DNA from: Streptomyces sp. MNU76
GTDB lineage: Bacteria > Actinomycetota > Actinomycetes > Streptomycetales > Streptomycetaceae
DNA: 64,000 nucleotides
Assembly (NCBI RefSeq): GCF_020982545.1
Contig: NZ_JAJKLK010000008.1
Location: forward strand, 1 to 64,000
Direction: 5' to 3'
Shown here: positions 55,440-64,000 of the stretch, piece after piece
Layout: every line of letters starts with the position of its first letter
How positions within the stretch are numbered: the stretch's first letter is position 1
Made by a program: the position numbers and the translations under genes
The notes under the pieces: generated by a model
The model's input: the letters and a program-made list of their open reading frames with translations, nothing else
Told to the model about the DNA's origin: nothing
Database searches by the model: none

Positions 55440-56561
55440 ATGTCCGTGAAGAGCCTCCGACAGACGGTCCAGGGTCTCCTGCCGTCCCTCACGCCGGTGC
55501 GGTTCGTGGCCGAGGACGGCACCGCCGTGGCCAAGCCCCCGGCCGGCTACCGCGAGCCCTCGGTGGAGGTCCTGCGCGAGGCCTACCGGCGGATGGTCCT
55601 GGGGCGCCGCTTCGACACCCAGGCCACCGCGCTCACCAAGCAGGGGCGCCTCGCCGTCTACCCCTCCAGCCGGGGCCAGGAGGCCTGCCAGGTCGGTGCC
55701 GTGCTGGCGCTGCGCCCGGACGACTGGGTGTTCCCGACCTACCGGGACTCCGTCGCCCTGGTCACCCGTGGCATCGACCCGGTCGAGGTACTCACCCTGC
55801 TGCGCGGCGACTGGCACTGCGGCTACGACCCGGCCGCCACCCGCGTCGCCCCCCAGTGCACCCCGCTGGCCACCCAGGTGCTGCACGCCACCGGCATGGC
55901 CGAGGCGCAGCGCCGCAAGGGCGAGGACGGCGTGGCGATGGCCCTGATCGGTGACGGCGCCACCAGCGAGGGCGACTTCCACGAGGCACTGAACTTCGCG
56001 GCCGTCCTCCGCGCGCCGGTCGTCTTCTTCGTCCAGAACAACAAGTACGCGATCTCCGTCCCCCTGGCCCGGCAGACCGCGGCACCCGCCCTCGCCTACA
56101 AGGGCATCGGCTACGGGGTGCGCTCCGAGCAGGTCGACGGCAACGACCTGGTCGCCGTGCTCGCGGTGCTCACCGACGCCGTCGCGCACGCCCGCGCCGG
56201 GCACGGCCCCGTCCTGGTCGAGGCGCACACCTACCGCATGGACGCGCACACCAACGCCGACGACGCGACCCGCTACCGCGACGCCGAGGAGGTCGAGCGC
56301 TGGGGCGCCGCGGACCCCCTCAGCCGACTGGAGGCGCACCTGCGGGCCCGTGGCGCCCTCACCGACGCCGACACGGCGGCCGCACGGGAGGAGGCGGAAG
56401 CCCTGGCCGCGGACCTGCGTACCCGCATGAACACGGACACCACCGCCGACCCGCTGGAGCTGTTCGACCACGTCTACGCCGAGCCCACCCCGCAACTGCG
56501 CGAGCAGCGCGCCCAGTTGGCGGCCGAGCTCGCCGAGACCGCCCTGACCCAGGAGGACTGA
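55440..56561 (+). CDS. bkdA: 2-oxoacid dehydrogenase E1 alpha (BkdA type)
   Basis: 373 residues. Thiamine-diphosphate motif GDG at 171-173 to NN at 200-201 (GDGATSEGDFHEALNFA ... VQNNKYAISV), and the phosphorylation-loop-like YRMDAHTNADDATRYRD. E1 alpha of a branched-chain or aryl 2-oxoacid dehydrogenase; decarboxylates 2-oxoacid on ThDP. First gene of bkdABC. ATG preceded by a promoter module. Confidence 0.94.
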   Translation: MSVKSLRQTVQGLLPSLTPVRFVAEDGTAVAKPPAGYREPSVEVLREAYRRMVLGRRFDTQATALTKQGRLAVYPSSRGQEACQVGAVLALRPDDWVFPTYRDSVALVTRGIDPVEVLTLLRGDWHCGYDPAATRVAPQCTPLATQVLHATGMAEAQRRKGEDGVAMALIGDGATSEGDFHEALNFAAVLRAPVVFFVQNNKYAISVPLARQTAAPALAYKGIGYGVRSEQVDGNDLVAVLAVLTDAVAHARAGHGPVLVEAHTYRMDAHTNADDATRYRDAEEVERWGAADPLSRLEAHLRARGALTDADTAAAREEAEALAADLRTRMNTDTTADPLELFDHVYAEPTPQLREQRAQLAAELAETALTQED

Positions 56562-56564
56562 CCC

Positions 56565-57629
56565 ATGGCCGAGACCACCGAGGCCACCGGGCTCACCGCC
56601 ACCACCGAGCCCACCAAGGTCACCATGGCGCAGGCGCTCAACACCGCCCTGCGCGACGCCCTGCGCGAGGACGACCGTGTGCTCGTCTTCGGCGAGGACG
56701 TCGGCCCGCTGGGCGGCGTCTTCCGCATCACCGACGGACTGACCCGCGACTTCGGCGAGGAGAGGTGTTTCGACACCCCGCTCGCCGAGGCCGGCATCGT
56801 CGGGCTCGCCGTCGGCATGGCGATGGGCGGCTTCCGGCCCGTGGTGGAGATGCAGTTCGACGCCTTCGCCTACCCGGCGTTCGAGCAGATCGCCTCCCAC
56901 GTCGCCAAGCTGCGCAACCGGACCCGGGGACGGCTCTCGCTGCCGCTGGTGATCCGCATCCCGTACGCGGGCGGCATCGGCGGGGTCGAGCACCACTGCG
57001 ACTCCAGCGAGGCGTACTACGCCCACACCCCCGGCCTGAAGGTCGTCACCCCGGCGACGGCCGAGGACGCGTACTGGCTGTTGAGGGATGCCATCGCCGA
57101 CCCCGACCCGGTGGTCTTCCTGGAGCCGAAGAAGCTCTACTGGTCGCGCGAGGACACCGACCTGGCCCGGCGCGGCGCGCTGCCGTTCGGGCGGGCGGCC
57201 GTACGACGGGAGGGCCGCGACGCCACGGTCGTCGCCTACGGGCCGTCGGTCCCGGTGGCCCTGGCCGCGGCCGAGGCCGCGGCGGCCGAGGGCATCGAGC
57301 TGGAGGTGGTCGACCTGCGCACGATCGTCCCCTTCGACGACGAGACGGTGACGGCCTCCGTACGGCGGACCGGGCGCTGTCTGGTCGTGCAGGAGGCTCA
57401 GGGTTTCGCCGGGGTCGGGGCGGAGATCGCCGCGCGCGTCCAGGAACGCTGCTTCCACTCGCTCGCCGCACCCGTCCTGCGCGTGGCCGGCTTCGACATT
57501 CCCTATCCGCCGCCGAAGCTGGAGCACGCACATCTGCCCGGCGTCGACCGGATCCTCGACGCCGTCGACCGCCTTCAATTCGGCGACGAACCGGACACCC
57601 TGCATCTTGTGAAGGGAGCGGTCGCATGA
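56565..57629 (+). CDS. bkdB: 2-oxoacid dehydrogenase E1 beta (BkdB type)
   Basis: 354 residues of transketolase-like E1 beta: FGEDVGPLGGVFRITDGL, FDTPLAEAGIVGLAVGMAMGG, GGIGGVEHHCDSSEAYYAHTPGLKV and the C-terminal VVDLRTIVPFD. An extra Thr/Ala-rich N-terminus of about 15 residues. Partner of the upstream E1 alpha (3-bp gap); stop overlaps the E2 start by ATGA. Confidence 0.95.
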   Translation: MAETTEATGLTATTEPTKVTMAQALNTALRDALREDDRVLVFGEDVGPLGGVFRITDGLTRDFGEERCFDTPLAEAGIVGLAVGMAMGGFRPVVEMQFDAFAYPAFEQIASHVAKLRNRTRGRLSLPLVIRIPYAGGIGGVEHHCDSSEAYYAHTPGLKVVTPATAEDAYWLLRDAIADPDPVVFLEPKKLYWSREDTDLARRGALPFGRAAVRREGRDATVVAYGPSVPVALAAAEAAAAEGIELEVVDLRTIVPFDDETVTASVRRTGRCLVVQEAQGFAGVGAEIAARVQERCFHSLAAPVLRVAGFDIPYPPPKLEHAHLPGVDRILDAVDRLQFGDEPDTLHLVKGAVA

Positions 57630-59157
57630 CCACCGCAACGCGTCCGGAGCAGCTGTTCCGGCTGCCCGACCTCGGCGAAGGGCTGACCGAGGCGGAGATC
57701 GTCGAGTGGAAGGTCGCCGTCGGCGACACCGTGACCGTCGACCAGGTCGTGGTCGAGGTCGAGACCGCCAAGGCCGCGGTCGAGGTGCCGGTCCCGTACG
57801 CGGGCACGGTGCTCCGGCTGCACGCGGAGGCGGGCACGGCGCTGCCGGTGGGGGAGCCGCTGATCACCGTGGGGGCGGGAGTCCCCGCCGTGGCCGACGG
57901 GTCCGCGGGCGGGCCCCGGCCCGAGGAGGCGGGTGGCGCACCGGAGTCGGTGAGGGCGGCCGACGCGGCGGCCGAGCGTTACCGGGAGGAGGAACAGGCC
58001 GGATCCGGCAATGTGCTGATCGGCTACGGCACCGGCCACGGCCCGACGACCTCGCGCCGCCGTCGCCGCGCCGCCGCGGCGGCGGGCCCGTCCCTGGGCG
58101 CCGCGCCTGCCGGAGCCGCCGGGAGTGCTGCCGGTGCCGCCCAGCGATCCGGAGCGGTCGACAGTGCCGCACCGGCGAGCAACTCCGTATCCGCGTCGCA
58201 CGCCGCACGGGACACCTCGGCCACCGCCACCCCCACCGCCGCCCCAGCGCATGCCCCCGGGTGATCTCGCCCCTCGTGCGGAGGATGGCCCGGGACCACG
58301 GCGTCGACCTCGGCGGCTTGTCACCGTCGGGGCCGGCGGGAGTCGTCCTCAGAAGGGACGTCGAGCAGGCCGTCGCCCGGGCTGCCGGGCAGGCCGCGAG
58401 CCCGAGCCCGGCCCACGAGGCCGCGGCCCCCGTCCCCGCACCGCAGGAGCCGACCACGGCGGCCGGTCCCGAGCGCATCCCCCTGCGCGGAGTCCGCCGC
58501 GCCGTCGCCGACAAGCTCTCCCGCAGCCGGACCGAGATCCCCGACGCCACCACCTGGGTCGACGTGGACGCGACCGAGCTGCTGGAGGCCAAGAAGGCGC
58601 TGGAGTTCGCCGGTTCCGGCACGCGCATCGGGCTGTTGGCGCTGTTCGCCCGTATCTGTGTCGCAGGGCTGCGCCGCTTCCCCGAGCTGAATTCCACGGT
58701 CGACACCGAGCGCCGGGAGATCCTCCGCCACGACCAGGTGCACCTGGGCTTCGCCGCCCAGACCGAACGCGGGCTGGTCGTCCCGGTCGTCCGCGACGCC
58801 CACCTCATGTCGACCGTCCAACTGGCCGCCGAACTCGCCCGGTTGACCGAGCTCGCCCGCGGCGGGAACCTGCCGCCGTACGCGCTGACCGGAGGCACCT
58901 TCACCCTCAACAACTACGGGGTGTTCGGCGTCGACGGATCCACACCGATCATCAACCACCCGGAGGCCGCCCTGCTCGGCGTCGGCCGCCTCGTCGACAA
59001 ACCATGGGTCGTGGACGGCCGGTTGACGGTCCGCAGGGTCACACAGCTCTCCTTCAGCTTCGACCACAGGGTCTGTGACGGCGGCGTGGCCGGTGGCTTC
59101 CTGCGCTTCGTGGCCGACTGCGTCGAGCAACCGGCGATCCTGCTCGCGGACGTCTGA
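57626..59157 (+). pseudogene. bkdC: 2-oxoacid dehydrogenase E2 (BkdC type), frameshifted
   Basis: Lipoyl domain (about 1-80) with lipoyl-Lys49 in VEVETAKAAVEVPV, a long Ala/Ser-rich linker, then a stop TGA at 58262-58264. The next frame (from about 58258) continues with the peripheral-subunit-binding domain (SPLVRRMARDHGVDL) and the acyltransferase domain with catalytic His in SFDHRVCDGG. The switch is beside a run of five C at 58254-58258; one more C would restore the frame. Sequence error is as likely as mutation. Confidence 0.85.
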
Positions 59158-59306
59158 TCCGCCGGCCTCACCCGTAGGTGCCCACCCCGGTCCGTCGTCG
59201 GCTCCGGGCCCGACGCCTCGCAGCCCCTTCCTCCCAGCCCCGCCTGCCTCCGCCCCCTGGCGGACCGCACCCACCGACCTACCGAACGTTCGGCCAGGAG
59301 TACCCG

Positions 59307-62222
59307 ATGCCCACCGATTTCCACGCCCGCCACGCGGACCTGCTCCAGCAGGCCGTGGAGCACGCCGCCGCCCGCGGCTACTGGACGCCGTACCCGGAGA
59401 CACCCAGCACCTCCGCCTACGGAACCGAGGCGCCCCACCAGGGCGAGGCCGCCTTCCGCGCCCTCCTCGGCAACCCCTTCCCCCTCCAAGGACACCCCGG
59501 CGCGGGCACCGTCCCCGCCACCGAGTTCTCGCCCTACGGCTTCCCGCTCGGCGTCAGCTACCCCTACCTCGCACCCGACACGGCCGTCACCACGGCCAAG
59601 GCCGCCGCCACGGCATGGCGCGCCGCGAGCCCCGACACCCGGGCCGGGGTCGCGGCCGAGATCCTTGCCCGGCTGAACGCGGCGAGCTTCGAGATCGCGC
59701 ACGCCGTCCAGCACACCACCGGCCAGCCGTTCGTGATGGCCTTCCAGGCAGGCGGCCCGCACGCCCAGGACCGCGGGCTCGAAGCGGTGGCGTACGCCTG
59801 GTACGAGCAGAAGCGTCACCCGGCCACCACCCGCTGGAGCAAGCCGCAGCGCCGGGGCGGCCCGCTCGCCATGGACAAGACCTACACCCCGGTCGGACGC
59901 GGCGTCGCCGTGCTGATCGCCTGCAACACCTTCCCCACCTGGAACGGCTACCCGGGCCTGTTCGCGAGCCTGGTCACCGGCAACCCGGTCATCGTCAAGC
60001 CGCACCGGCGGGCCGTACTGCCGCTGGCCATCACGGTGCGCATCGCCCGCGAGGTCCTGGCGGAGGCCGGATTCGACCCCGACGTGGTGCTGCTCGCCGC
60101 CCAGCGCCCCGGCGAACGCACCGCCCCCGCCCTGGCCACGCACCCCGACGTGCGCATCGTGGACTTCACCGGGTCCAGCGAGTTCGGCGACTGGCTGGAG
60201 ACCAACGCCCGCCAGGCCGCCGTGCACACCGAGAAGGCCGGACTGAACACCGTCCTCGTCGACTCCACCGACGACTACGCCGGACTGCTGCGCAACCTGG
60301 CCTTCTCGCTCGCCCTCTACAGCGGTCAGATGTGCACCACCCCGCAGAACATCCTGGTCCCGCGCGAGGGCTTCACCACCGACCAGGGGCCGCGCACGGC
60401 CGACGAGTTCGCCGGCGACCTGGGCACGGCGCTGGACAACCTGCTCGGCGACCCCGCGCGCGCCGCCGGCACCCTGGGCGCGATCGTGAACGAGGGCGTC
60501 CTGAACGGGCTGGAGGAGGCGGCGACGGTCCTCGACGGCCGTATCGCGCACCCCTCCCGGACGCTGGTGCACCCCGAGCACCCCGAAGCCGTCGTCCGCA
60601 CCCCGCTGGTGGCCCGGCTCGACGCCGGGGCCGACGAGAAGATGTATACCAGGGAGTGGTTCGGACCTGTCGCGTTCGTCATCGGTACCGACTCCACCGC
60701 GCACGGCCTGCGGCTCCTGCACCAGACAGTCCGCCGCCACGGCGCGCTGACCGCCTCGGTGTACACCACCGACGCAGACGTGCTGGAGGCGACCCGCGAG
60801 GCCGCGTTGGACGCGGGCGTGCACCTGTCGGAGAACCTGACCGGCGCCGTCTTCGTCAACCAGTCCGCCGCCTTCAGCGACTTCCACGGCACCGCGGCCA
60901 ACCCCGCCGCCAACGCCGCCCTCACCGACCCGGCCTTCGTCACCGGCCGCTTCTCGGTGGTCCAGTCCCGCCGCCACGCCCCGCCGAGGAGCCCGCCCAT
61001 GTCTGACGACGTCTTCCTGATCGACGGCGCGCGCACCCCCCAGGGCCGCTACGGCGGCGCACTGGCCAACGTACGTCCCGACGACCTGGCCGCCCTGGTG
61101 GTGGGTGAGGCCGTGCGCCGCGCGGGGATCCCGTCCGAGGCCGTGGACGAGGTGGTCCTGGGGGCCGCCAACCAGGCGGGTGAGGACAACCGGGACGTGG
61201 CGCGCATGGCCGTACTGCTGGCGGGGCTGCCGCACACCGTCCCCGGCTACACGGTCAACCGGCTCTGCGCCTCCGGGCTGACCGCTCTCGCGAGCGCCGC
61301 CCAGGCGATCCGCTCCGGGGAAGCGGACCTGGTGGTCGCGGGCGGGGTGGAGTCCATGACCCGCGCCCCCTGGGTGATGGCCAAGCCCGGCACCCCCTGG
61401 GCCAAGCCGGGGGAGGTGCACGACACCTCACTGGGCTGGCGTTTCACCAACCCGCGCTTCGCCGCCGCCGACCGGGCCGTGCCCGCGGGGGCCGGTCCCG
61501 AGACGGTCAAGGTGACCCTCACGATGGGGGAGACGGCCGAGGAGGTCGCGGCCCTGCACGGCATCACCCGCCTCGAGTCCGACGCGTTCGCCCTGCGCAG
61601 TCACCGGCGGGCCGTGGCGGCACAGGAGGCGGGGCGCTTCGACCGCGAGATCGTGCCGGTCCCGGTGAAGGACGGCGAGGTCACCCGCGACGAGGGGCCG
61701 CGTCCCGGCACGACGCTGGAGAGGCTCGGCGCGCTGCGGACCATCTTCCGCGAGGACGGCATCGTCACCGCCGGCTCCTCCTCGCCGCTGTCGGACGGCG
61801 CCGCCGCCCTGGTGGTCGCGAGCGCCGAAGCCGTACGGCGGTACGGGCTCACCCCGCGGGCGCGGATCGTCACGTCCGCGTCGGCGGGCGTCCAGCCCCA
61901 CATCATGGGCCTCGGCCCGGTGCCCGCCACGCAGAAGGCCCTGGCCCGCGCCGGATGGCAGGCCGGTGACCTGGACGCGGTCGAGCTGAACGAGGCCTTC
62001 GCCGCCCAGGCGCTGGCCGTCGCACGCCGTCTCGGGCTCGACGAGGAGCGGGTCAACGCCGACGGCGGCGCCATCGCGCTCGGCCATCCCCTCGGCTGCT
62101 CCGGTGCCCGCATCCTGCTGACACTGCTCGGACGGCTGGAGCGCGAGGACGCCCGCCGGGGCCTGGCGACCCTGTGCGTGGGAGTCGGCCAGGGCGTCGC
62201 CATGCTCGTGGAGCGGGTGTGA
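59307..62222 (+). CDS. PaaN aldehyde dehydrogenase fused to thiolase
   Basis: 971 residues. N-terminal PaaN-type aldehyde dehydrogenase (about 1-560) with Lys231, Glu309 and Cys343 (SGQMCTTPQNI) intact. A short linker APPRSPP leads in frame to a complete thiolase from MSDDVFLIDGARTP, with Cys in NRLCASG, His in NEAF/GHPLGCSG context. An internal GAGGAG stands 8 nt before the thiolase ATG at 60999, so separate translation is also possible. ALDH of phenylacetate ring-cleavage and a beta-ketothiolase in one frame is uncommon. Start has AGGAG 6 nt upstream. Confidence 0.85.
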   Translation: MPTDFHARHADLLQQAVEHAAARGYWTPYPETPSTSAYGTEAPHQGEAAFRALLGNPFPLQGHPGAGTVPATEFSPYGFPLGVSYPYLAPDTAVTTAKAAATAWRAASPDTRAGVAAEILARLNAASFEIAHAVQHTTGQPFVMAFQAGGPHAQDRGLEAVAYAWYEQKRHPATTRWSKPQRRGGPLAMDKTYTPVGRGVAVLIACNTFPTWNGYPGLFASLVTGNPVIVKPHRRAVLPLAITVRIAREVLAEAGFDPDVVLLAAQRPGERTAPALATHPDVRIVDFTGSSEFGDWLETNARQAAVHTEKAGLNTVLVDSTDDYAGLLRNLAFSLALYSGQMCTTPQNILVPREGFTTDQGPRTADEFAGDLGTALDNLLGDPARAAGTLGAIVNEGVLNGLEEAATVLDGRIAHPSRTLVHPEHPEAVVRTPLVARLDAGADEKMYTREWFGPVAFVIGTDSTAHGLRLLHQTVRRHGALTASVYTTDADVLEATREAALDAGVHLSENLTGAVFVNQSAAFSDFHGTAANPAANAALTDPAFVTGRFSVVQSRRHAPPRSPPMSDDVFLIDGARTPQGRYGGALANVRPDDLAALVVGEAVRRAGIPSEAVDEVVLGAANQAGEDNRDVARMAVLLAGLPHTVPGYTVNRLCASGLTALASAAQAIRSGEADLVVAGGVESMTRAPWVMAKPGTPWAKPGEVHDTSLGWRFTNPRFAAADRAVPAGAGPETVKVTLTMGETAEEVAALHGITRLESDAFALRSHRRAVAAQEAGRFDREIVPVPVKDGEVTRDEGPRPGTTLERLGALRTIFREDGIVTAGSSSPLSDGAAALVVASAEAVRRYGLTPRARIVTSASAGVQPHIMGLGPVPATQKALARAGWQAGDLDAVELNEAFAAQALAVARRLGLDEERVNADGGAIALGHPLGCSGARILLTLLGRLEREDARRGLATLCVGVGQGVAMLVERV

Positions 62223-62965
62223 GCACCGCCTACGAGACGCTGCTCGTCGAGGAGCGAGAAGACCGGGTCGTCGTCACCCTGCACCGGCCCGAGGCCCGCA
62301 ACGCCATCAGCGGCCGCATGATCGCCGAACTGCACGAGGTGTGCGCTCTGCTGGAAGCCGATCCGAAGCTGCTGCTGCTCACCGGGCACGGCGGTGTCTT
62401 CGCGGGCGGCGCAGACATCGCCGAACTGCTGCGACGGGGCCGCGACGAAGCCCTCCAGGGCATCAACAGCCGCCTGTTCGAGCGCGTGCGCCGACTCCCC
62501 ATGCCCACGCTCGCGGCCGTCGACGGCTGGGCCCTGGGCGGCGGCGCCGAACTGGCGTACGCCTGCGACCTGCGCATCGCGGGTCCGGACGCCGTCTTCG
62601 GCAACCCCGAGCCGGGGCTCGGCATCCTCGCCGCGGCCGGGGCCTGCCGGCGGCTGCCCGAGCTGGTCGGCGAGTCGGTGGCCAAGCACGTGCTGCTGGC
62701 GGGGCGGAACCTCGACGCGGCCGCGGCACTGGCGGCGGGGCTGGTCATCGACGTCGTACCGGCGGAGAAGCTGCTGGACGGGGCGCACGCCCTGCTCGAC
62801 CGGATGGCCCGCTCCTCCGCCACCGCGCTGCGGCTGACGAAGCTCGTCGTCGACGCACCCGGCGCCCATCCCGTCGTCGACGACCTGGCGCAGGCCGTGC
62901 TGTTCGAGGGAGAGGACAAGAAGGACCGCATGACACGCTTCCTGGAGAAGAGGAGCCGGGCATAA
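62219..62965 (+). CDS. Enoyl-CoA hydratase, PaaF-like
   Basis: 248 residues, crotonase family: FAGGADIAEL, GWALGGGAELAYACDL with Glu, FGNPEPGLGILAAAG. GTG start overlaps the fusion-gene stop (GTGA). Hydrates an enoyl-CoA in the beta-oxidation-like branch. Its stop TAA overlaps the next gene's unusual start. Confidence 0.9.
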   Translation: MSTAYETLLVEEREDRVVVTLHRPEARNAISGRMIAELHEVCALLEADPKLLLLTGHGGVFAGGADIAELLRRGRDEALQGINSRLFERVRRLPMPTLAAVDGWALGGGAELAYACDLRIAGPDAVFGNPEPGLGILAAAGACRRLPELVGESVAKHVLLAGRNLDAAAALAAGLVIDVVPAEKLLDGAHALLDRMARSSATALRLTKLVVDAPGAHPVVDDLAQAVLFEGEDKKDRMTRFLEKRSRA

Positions 62966-63816
62966 CCTCAGCACCCGCAGTCGTCGGGGTCATCGGCGGC
63001 GGCCGTATGGGCGCCGGTATCGCACAGTCCTTCGCGACGGCCGGTTCGGCCGTGACCGTCGTGGAGAGTGGCGAACAGGCCGCGGCCGCGGCACTGGACC
63101 GAGTCGCCGCCGGACTGAGAAGAGCAGCCGAACGCGGCGCACTGGACGAGCCCGCGGAGGAGGTGCTGGCCCGGGTGACGACGGTGCCGTCCGTCGACGC
63201 CCTGCCCTCGCACGCCGATCTGGTCGTCGAGGCCGTCCCCGAGGACGCAGCGCTCAAGGCCCGGCTCCTGGCCGCCGCCGAGCGGGCAGTGAGCCCCGGC
63301 ACCGTACTGGCCAGCAACACCAGTTCCCTCTCGGTCACCGATCTCGCCGCCGCCCTCACCCGGCCCGACCGTTTCCTGGGCATGCACTTCTTCAATCCGG
63401 TGCCCGCCTCGGAACTGGTCGAGATCGTCGTCACGCCCGACACCGGGACCGACACCGTGGAGGCGGCCCTGGGTTGGACGCGCTGCCTCGGCAAGAAGGA
63501 CGTCGTCGTCCGGGACTCGCCCGGCTTCGCCAGCAGCCGCCTCGGCCTGGCCCTGGGTCTGGAGGCGATCCGCATGGTCGAGGAGGGCGTCGCGGAACCG
63601 GACGCCATCGACGACGCCATGCGGCTCGGCTACAAGCACCCCATGGGGCCGCTGCGCCTGACCGACCTGGTCGGACTCGACGTACGCCTCGCCATCGCCG
63701 AGCACCTGCACGCCACGCTCGGCGAACGCTTCGCCCCGCCCCGGCTGCTGCGGGAGAAGGTCGCCCTTGGCGAGCTCGGCCGCAAGACCGGAAAGGGGTT
63801 CTACACATGGCAATGA
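62962..63816 (+). CDS. 3-hydroxyacyl-CoA dehydrogenase, PaaH-like, ATA start
   Basis: About 284 residues: NAD motif GVIGGGRMGAGIA, SNTSSLSVTDLA, MHFFNPVPASELVEIV with catalytic His, and GYKHPMGPLRLTDLVGLD. The frame must begin before the NAD motif, where the only candidate at the expected overlap is ATA (62962-62964) with GAGGAG 6 nt upstream. No in-frame ATG, GTG or TTG exists before the ATG inside the NAD motif. A G to A change of an ATGA overlap would explain it. Confidence 0.82.
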   Translation: MTSAPAVVGVIGGGRMGAGIAQSFATAGSAVTVVESGEQAAAAALDRVAAGLRRAAERGALDEPAEEVLARVTTVPSVDALPSHADLVVEAVPEDAALKARLLAAAERAVSPGTVLASNTSSLSVTDLAAALTRPDRFLGMHFFNPVPASELVEIVVTPDTGTDTVEAALGWTRCLGKKDVVVRDSPGFASSRLGLALGLEAIRMVEEGVAEPDAIDDAMRLGYKHPMGPLRLTDLVGLDVRLAIAEHLHATLGERFAPPRLLREKVALGELGRKTGKGFYTWQ

Positions 63817-64000
63817 GCGCCACGAACCGGCCTTCGGCCGACGAGACCGGGCACGGCATCGGCTACACCCTGGACGGCGGCGTCGCCGTCATCGAACTCC
63901 GAAGGCCCTCCGCGGGAAACGCCCTGGACGTGTCGTTGCGCGCCGGACTGATCGCCGCGGTACGCCGGGTGCGCCAGGACGGCGACCTCGTCCGGGCGGT
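63813..64000 (+). CDS. Enoyl-CoA hydratase/isomerase, partial (PaaG-like)
   Basis: First 62 residues of a crotonase-family protein (IGYTLDGGVAVIELRRPSAGNALDVSL); the rest lies beyond the window. ATG 63813 overlaps the previous stop (ATGA); ATG 63807 in frame is the alternative. Position suggests PaaG-type ring isomerase or a second hydratase. Confidence 0.8.
   Translation, partial: MSATNRPSADETGHGIGYTLDGGVAVIELRRPSAGNALDVSLRAGLIAAVRRVRQDGDLVRA

Noticed and set aside
58240..58270. Programmed ribosomal frameshift in bkdC
   Set aside because: No slippery heptamer plus downstream structure was seen; a homopolymer indel is simpler.
58914..61421. 835-codon antisense frame over the PaaN-thiolase fusion
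   Set aside because: Shadow; sense strand carries intact catalytic motifs.

Overview
The window is very GC-rich, with strongly GC-biased third codon positions, frequent GTG starts, ATGA/GTGA stop-start overlaps and many regulators. Its gene content (GAF-ANTAR and anti-sigma-type proteins, a type III polyketide operon, GH6 cellulases beside CebR-type boxes, a branched-chain 2-oxoacid dehydrogenase beside paa genes) points to Streptomyces or a close relative. This assignment rests on content only.

Layout. 1-6.7 kb: 3' end of a DctA-type dicarboxylate symporter, a MarR regulator divergent from an ABC exporter, an MltG-like protein, an FMO-like flavoprotein coupled to the wreck of an ABC ATPase, and a YjbQ protein. 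6.9 kb: 3' half of a tRNA-Met-like sequence. 7.0-10.7 kb: type III PKS, methyltransferase and FAD oxygenase operon (srsABC order) divergent from a UbiA prenyltransferase. 10.9-15.2 kb: small stress-type genes, several frameshifted. 15.4-18.1 kb: a tightly coupled STAS, GNAT, GAF-ANTAR, GAF-ANTAR operon. 18.8-19.5 kb: relics of an IS3 element, a TetR gene and an aminotransferase.

19.6-32.6 kb is the most notable membrane/energy region. Two paralogous ArsR regulators each have an upstream TTGC-N8-GCAA palindrome. The first starts an operon with a SulP transporter, a PPOX protein, an ATPase and a STAS-like protein. The second precedes a six-gene complex in the order of M. tuberculosis Rv0082-Rv0087 (formate-hydrogenlyase-like). 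Its 'hydrogenase' large subunit has lost all four Cys ligands of the NiFe site, so it should be an energy-converting-hydrogenase-related complex and not a hydrogenase.

33-36.7 kb: an operon of a stand-alone adenylation enzyme, a TmpA-like membrane flavoprotein and an enoyl-CoA hydratase. 36.7-39.2 kb: a second graveyard (IS3, PhyH, FMO and ArsB pieces) ending in a universal stress protein. 39.3-43 kb: two secreted GH6 cellulases divergent from a LacI regulator with CebR-type operators. 44-51.7 kb: a lipase-like hydrolase, a branched-chain-amino-acid-type ABC importer with fused LivHM permease divergent from an atypical TetR regulator, and a lipoprotein.

52-64 kb: a catabolic supercluster of aminotransferase, a PaaN-like pseudoenzyme, Lrp regulator, bkdABC, a PaaN-thiolase fusion, enoyl-CoA hydratase, 3-hydroxyacyl-CoA dehydrogenase and the start of another hydratase. 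Two of its transcription units share a nearly identical upstream module. The aldehyde-dehydrogenase paralogue has K231, E309 and C343 all replaced, and the 3-hydroxyacyl-CoA dehydrogenase appears to begin at an ATA codon. Several frameshifts (bkdC, the complex large subunit, yihY) could be real decay or sequence error.
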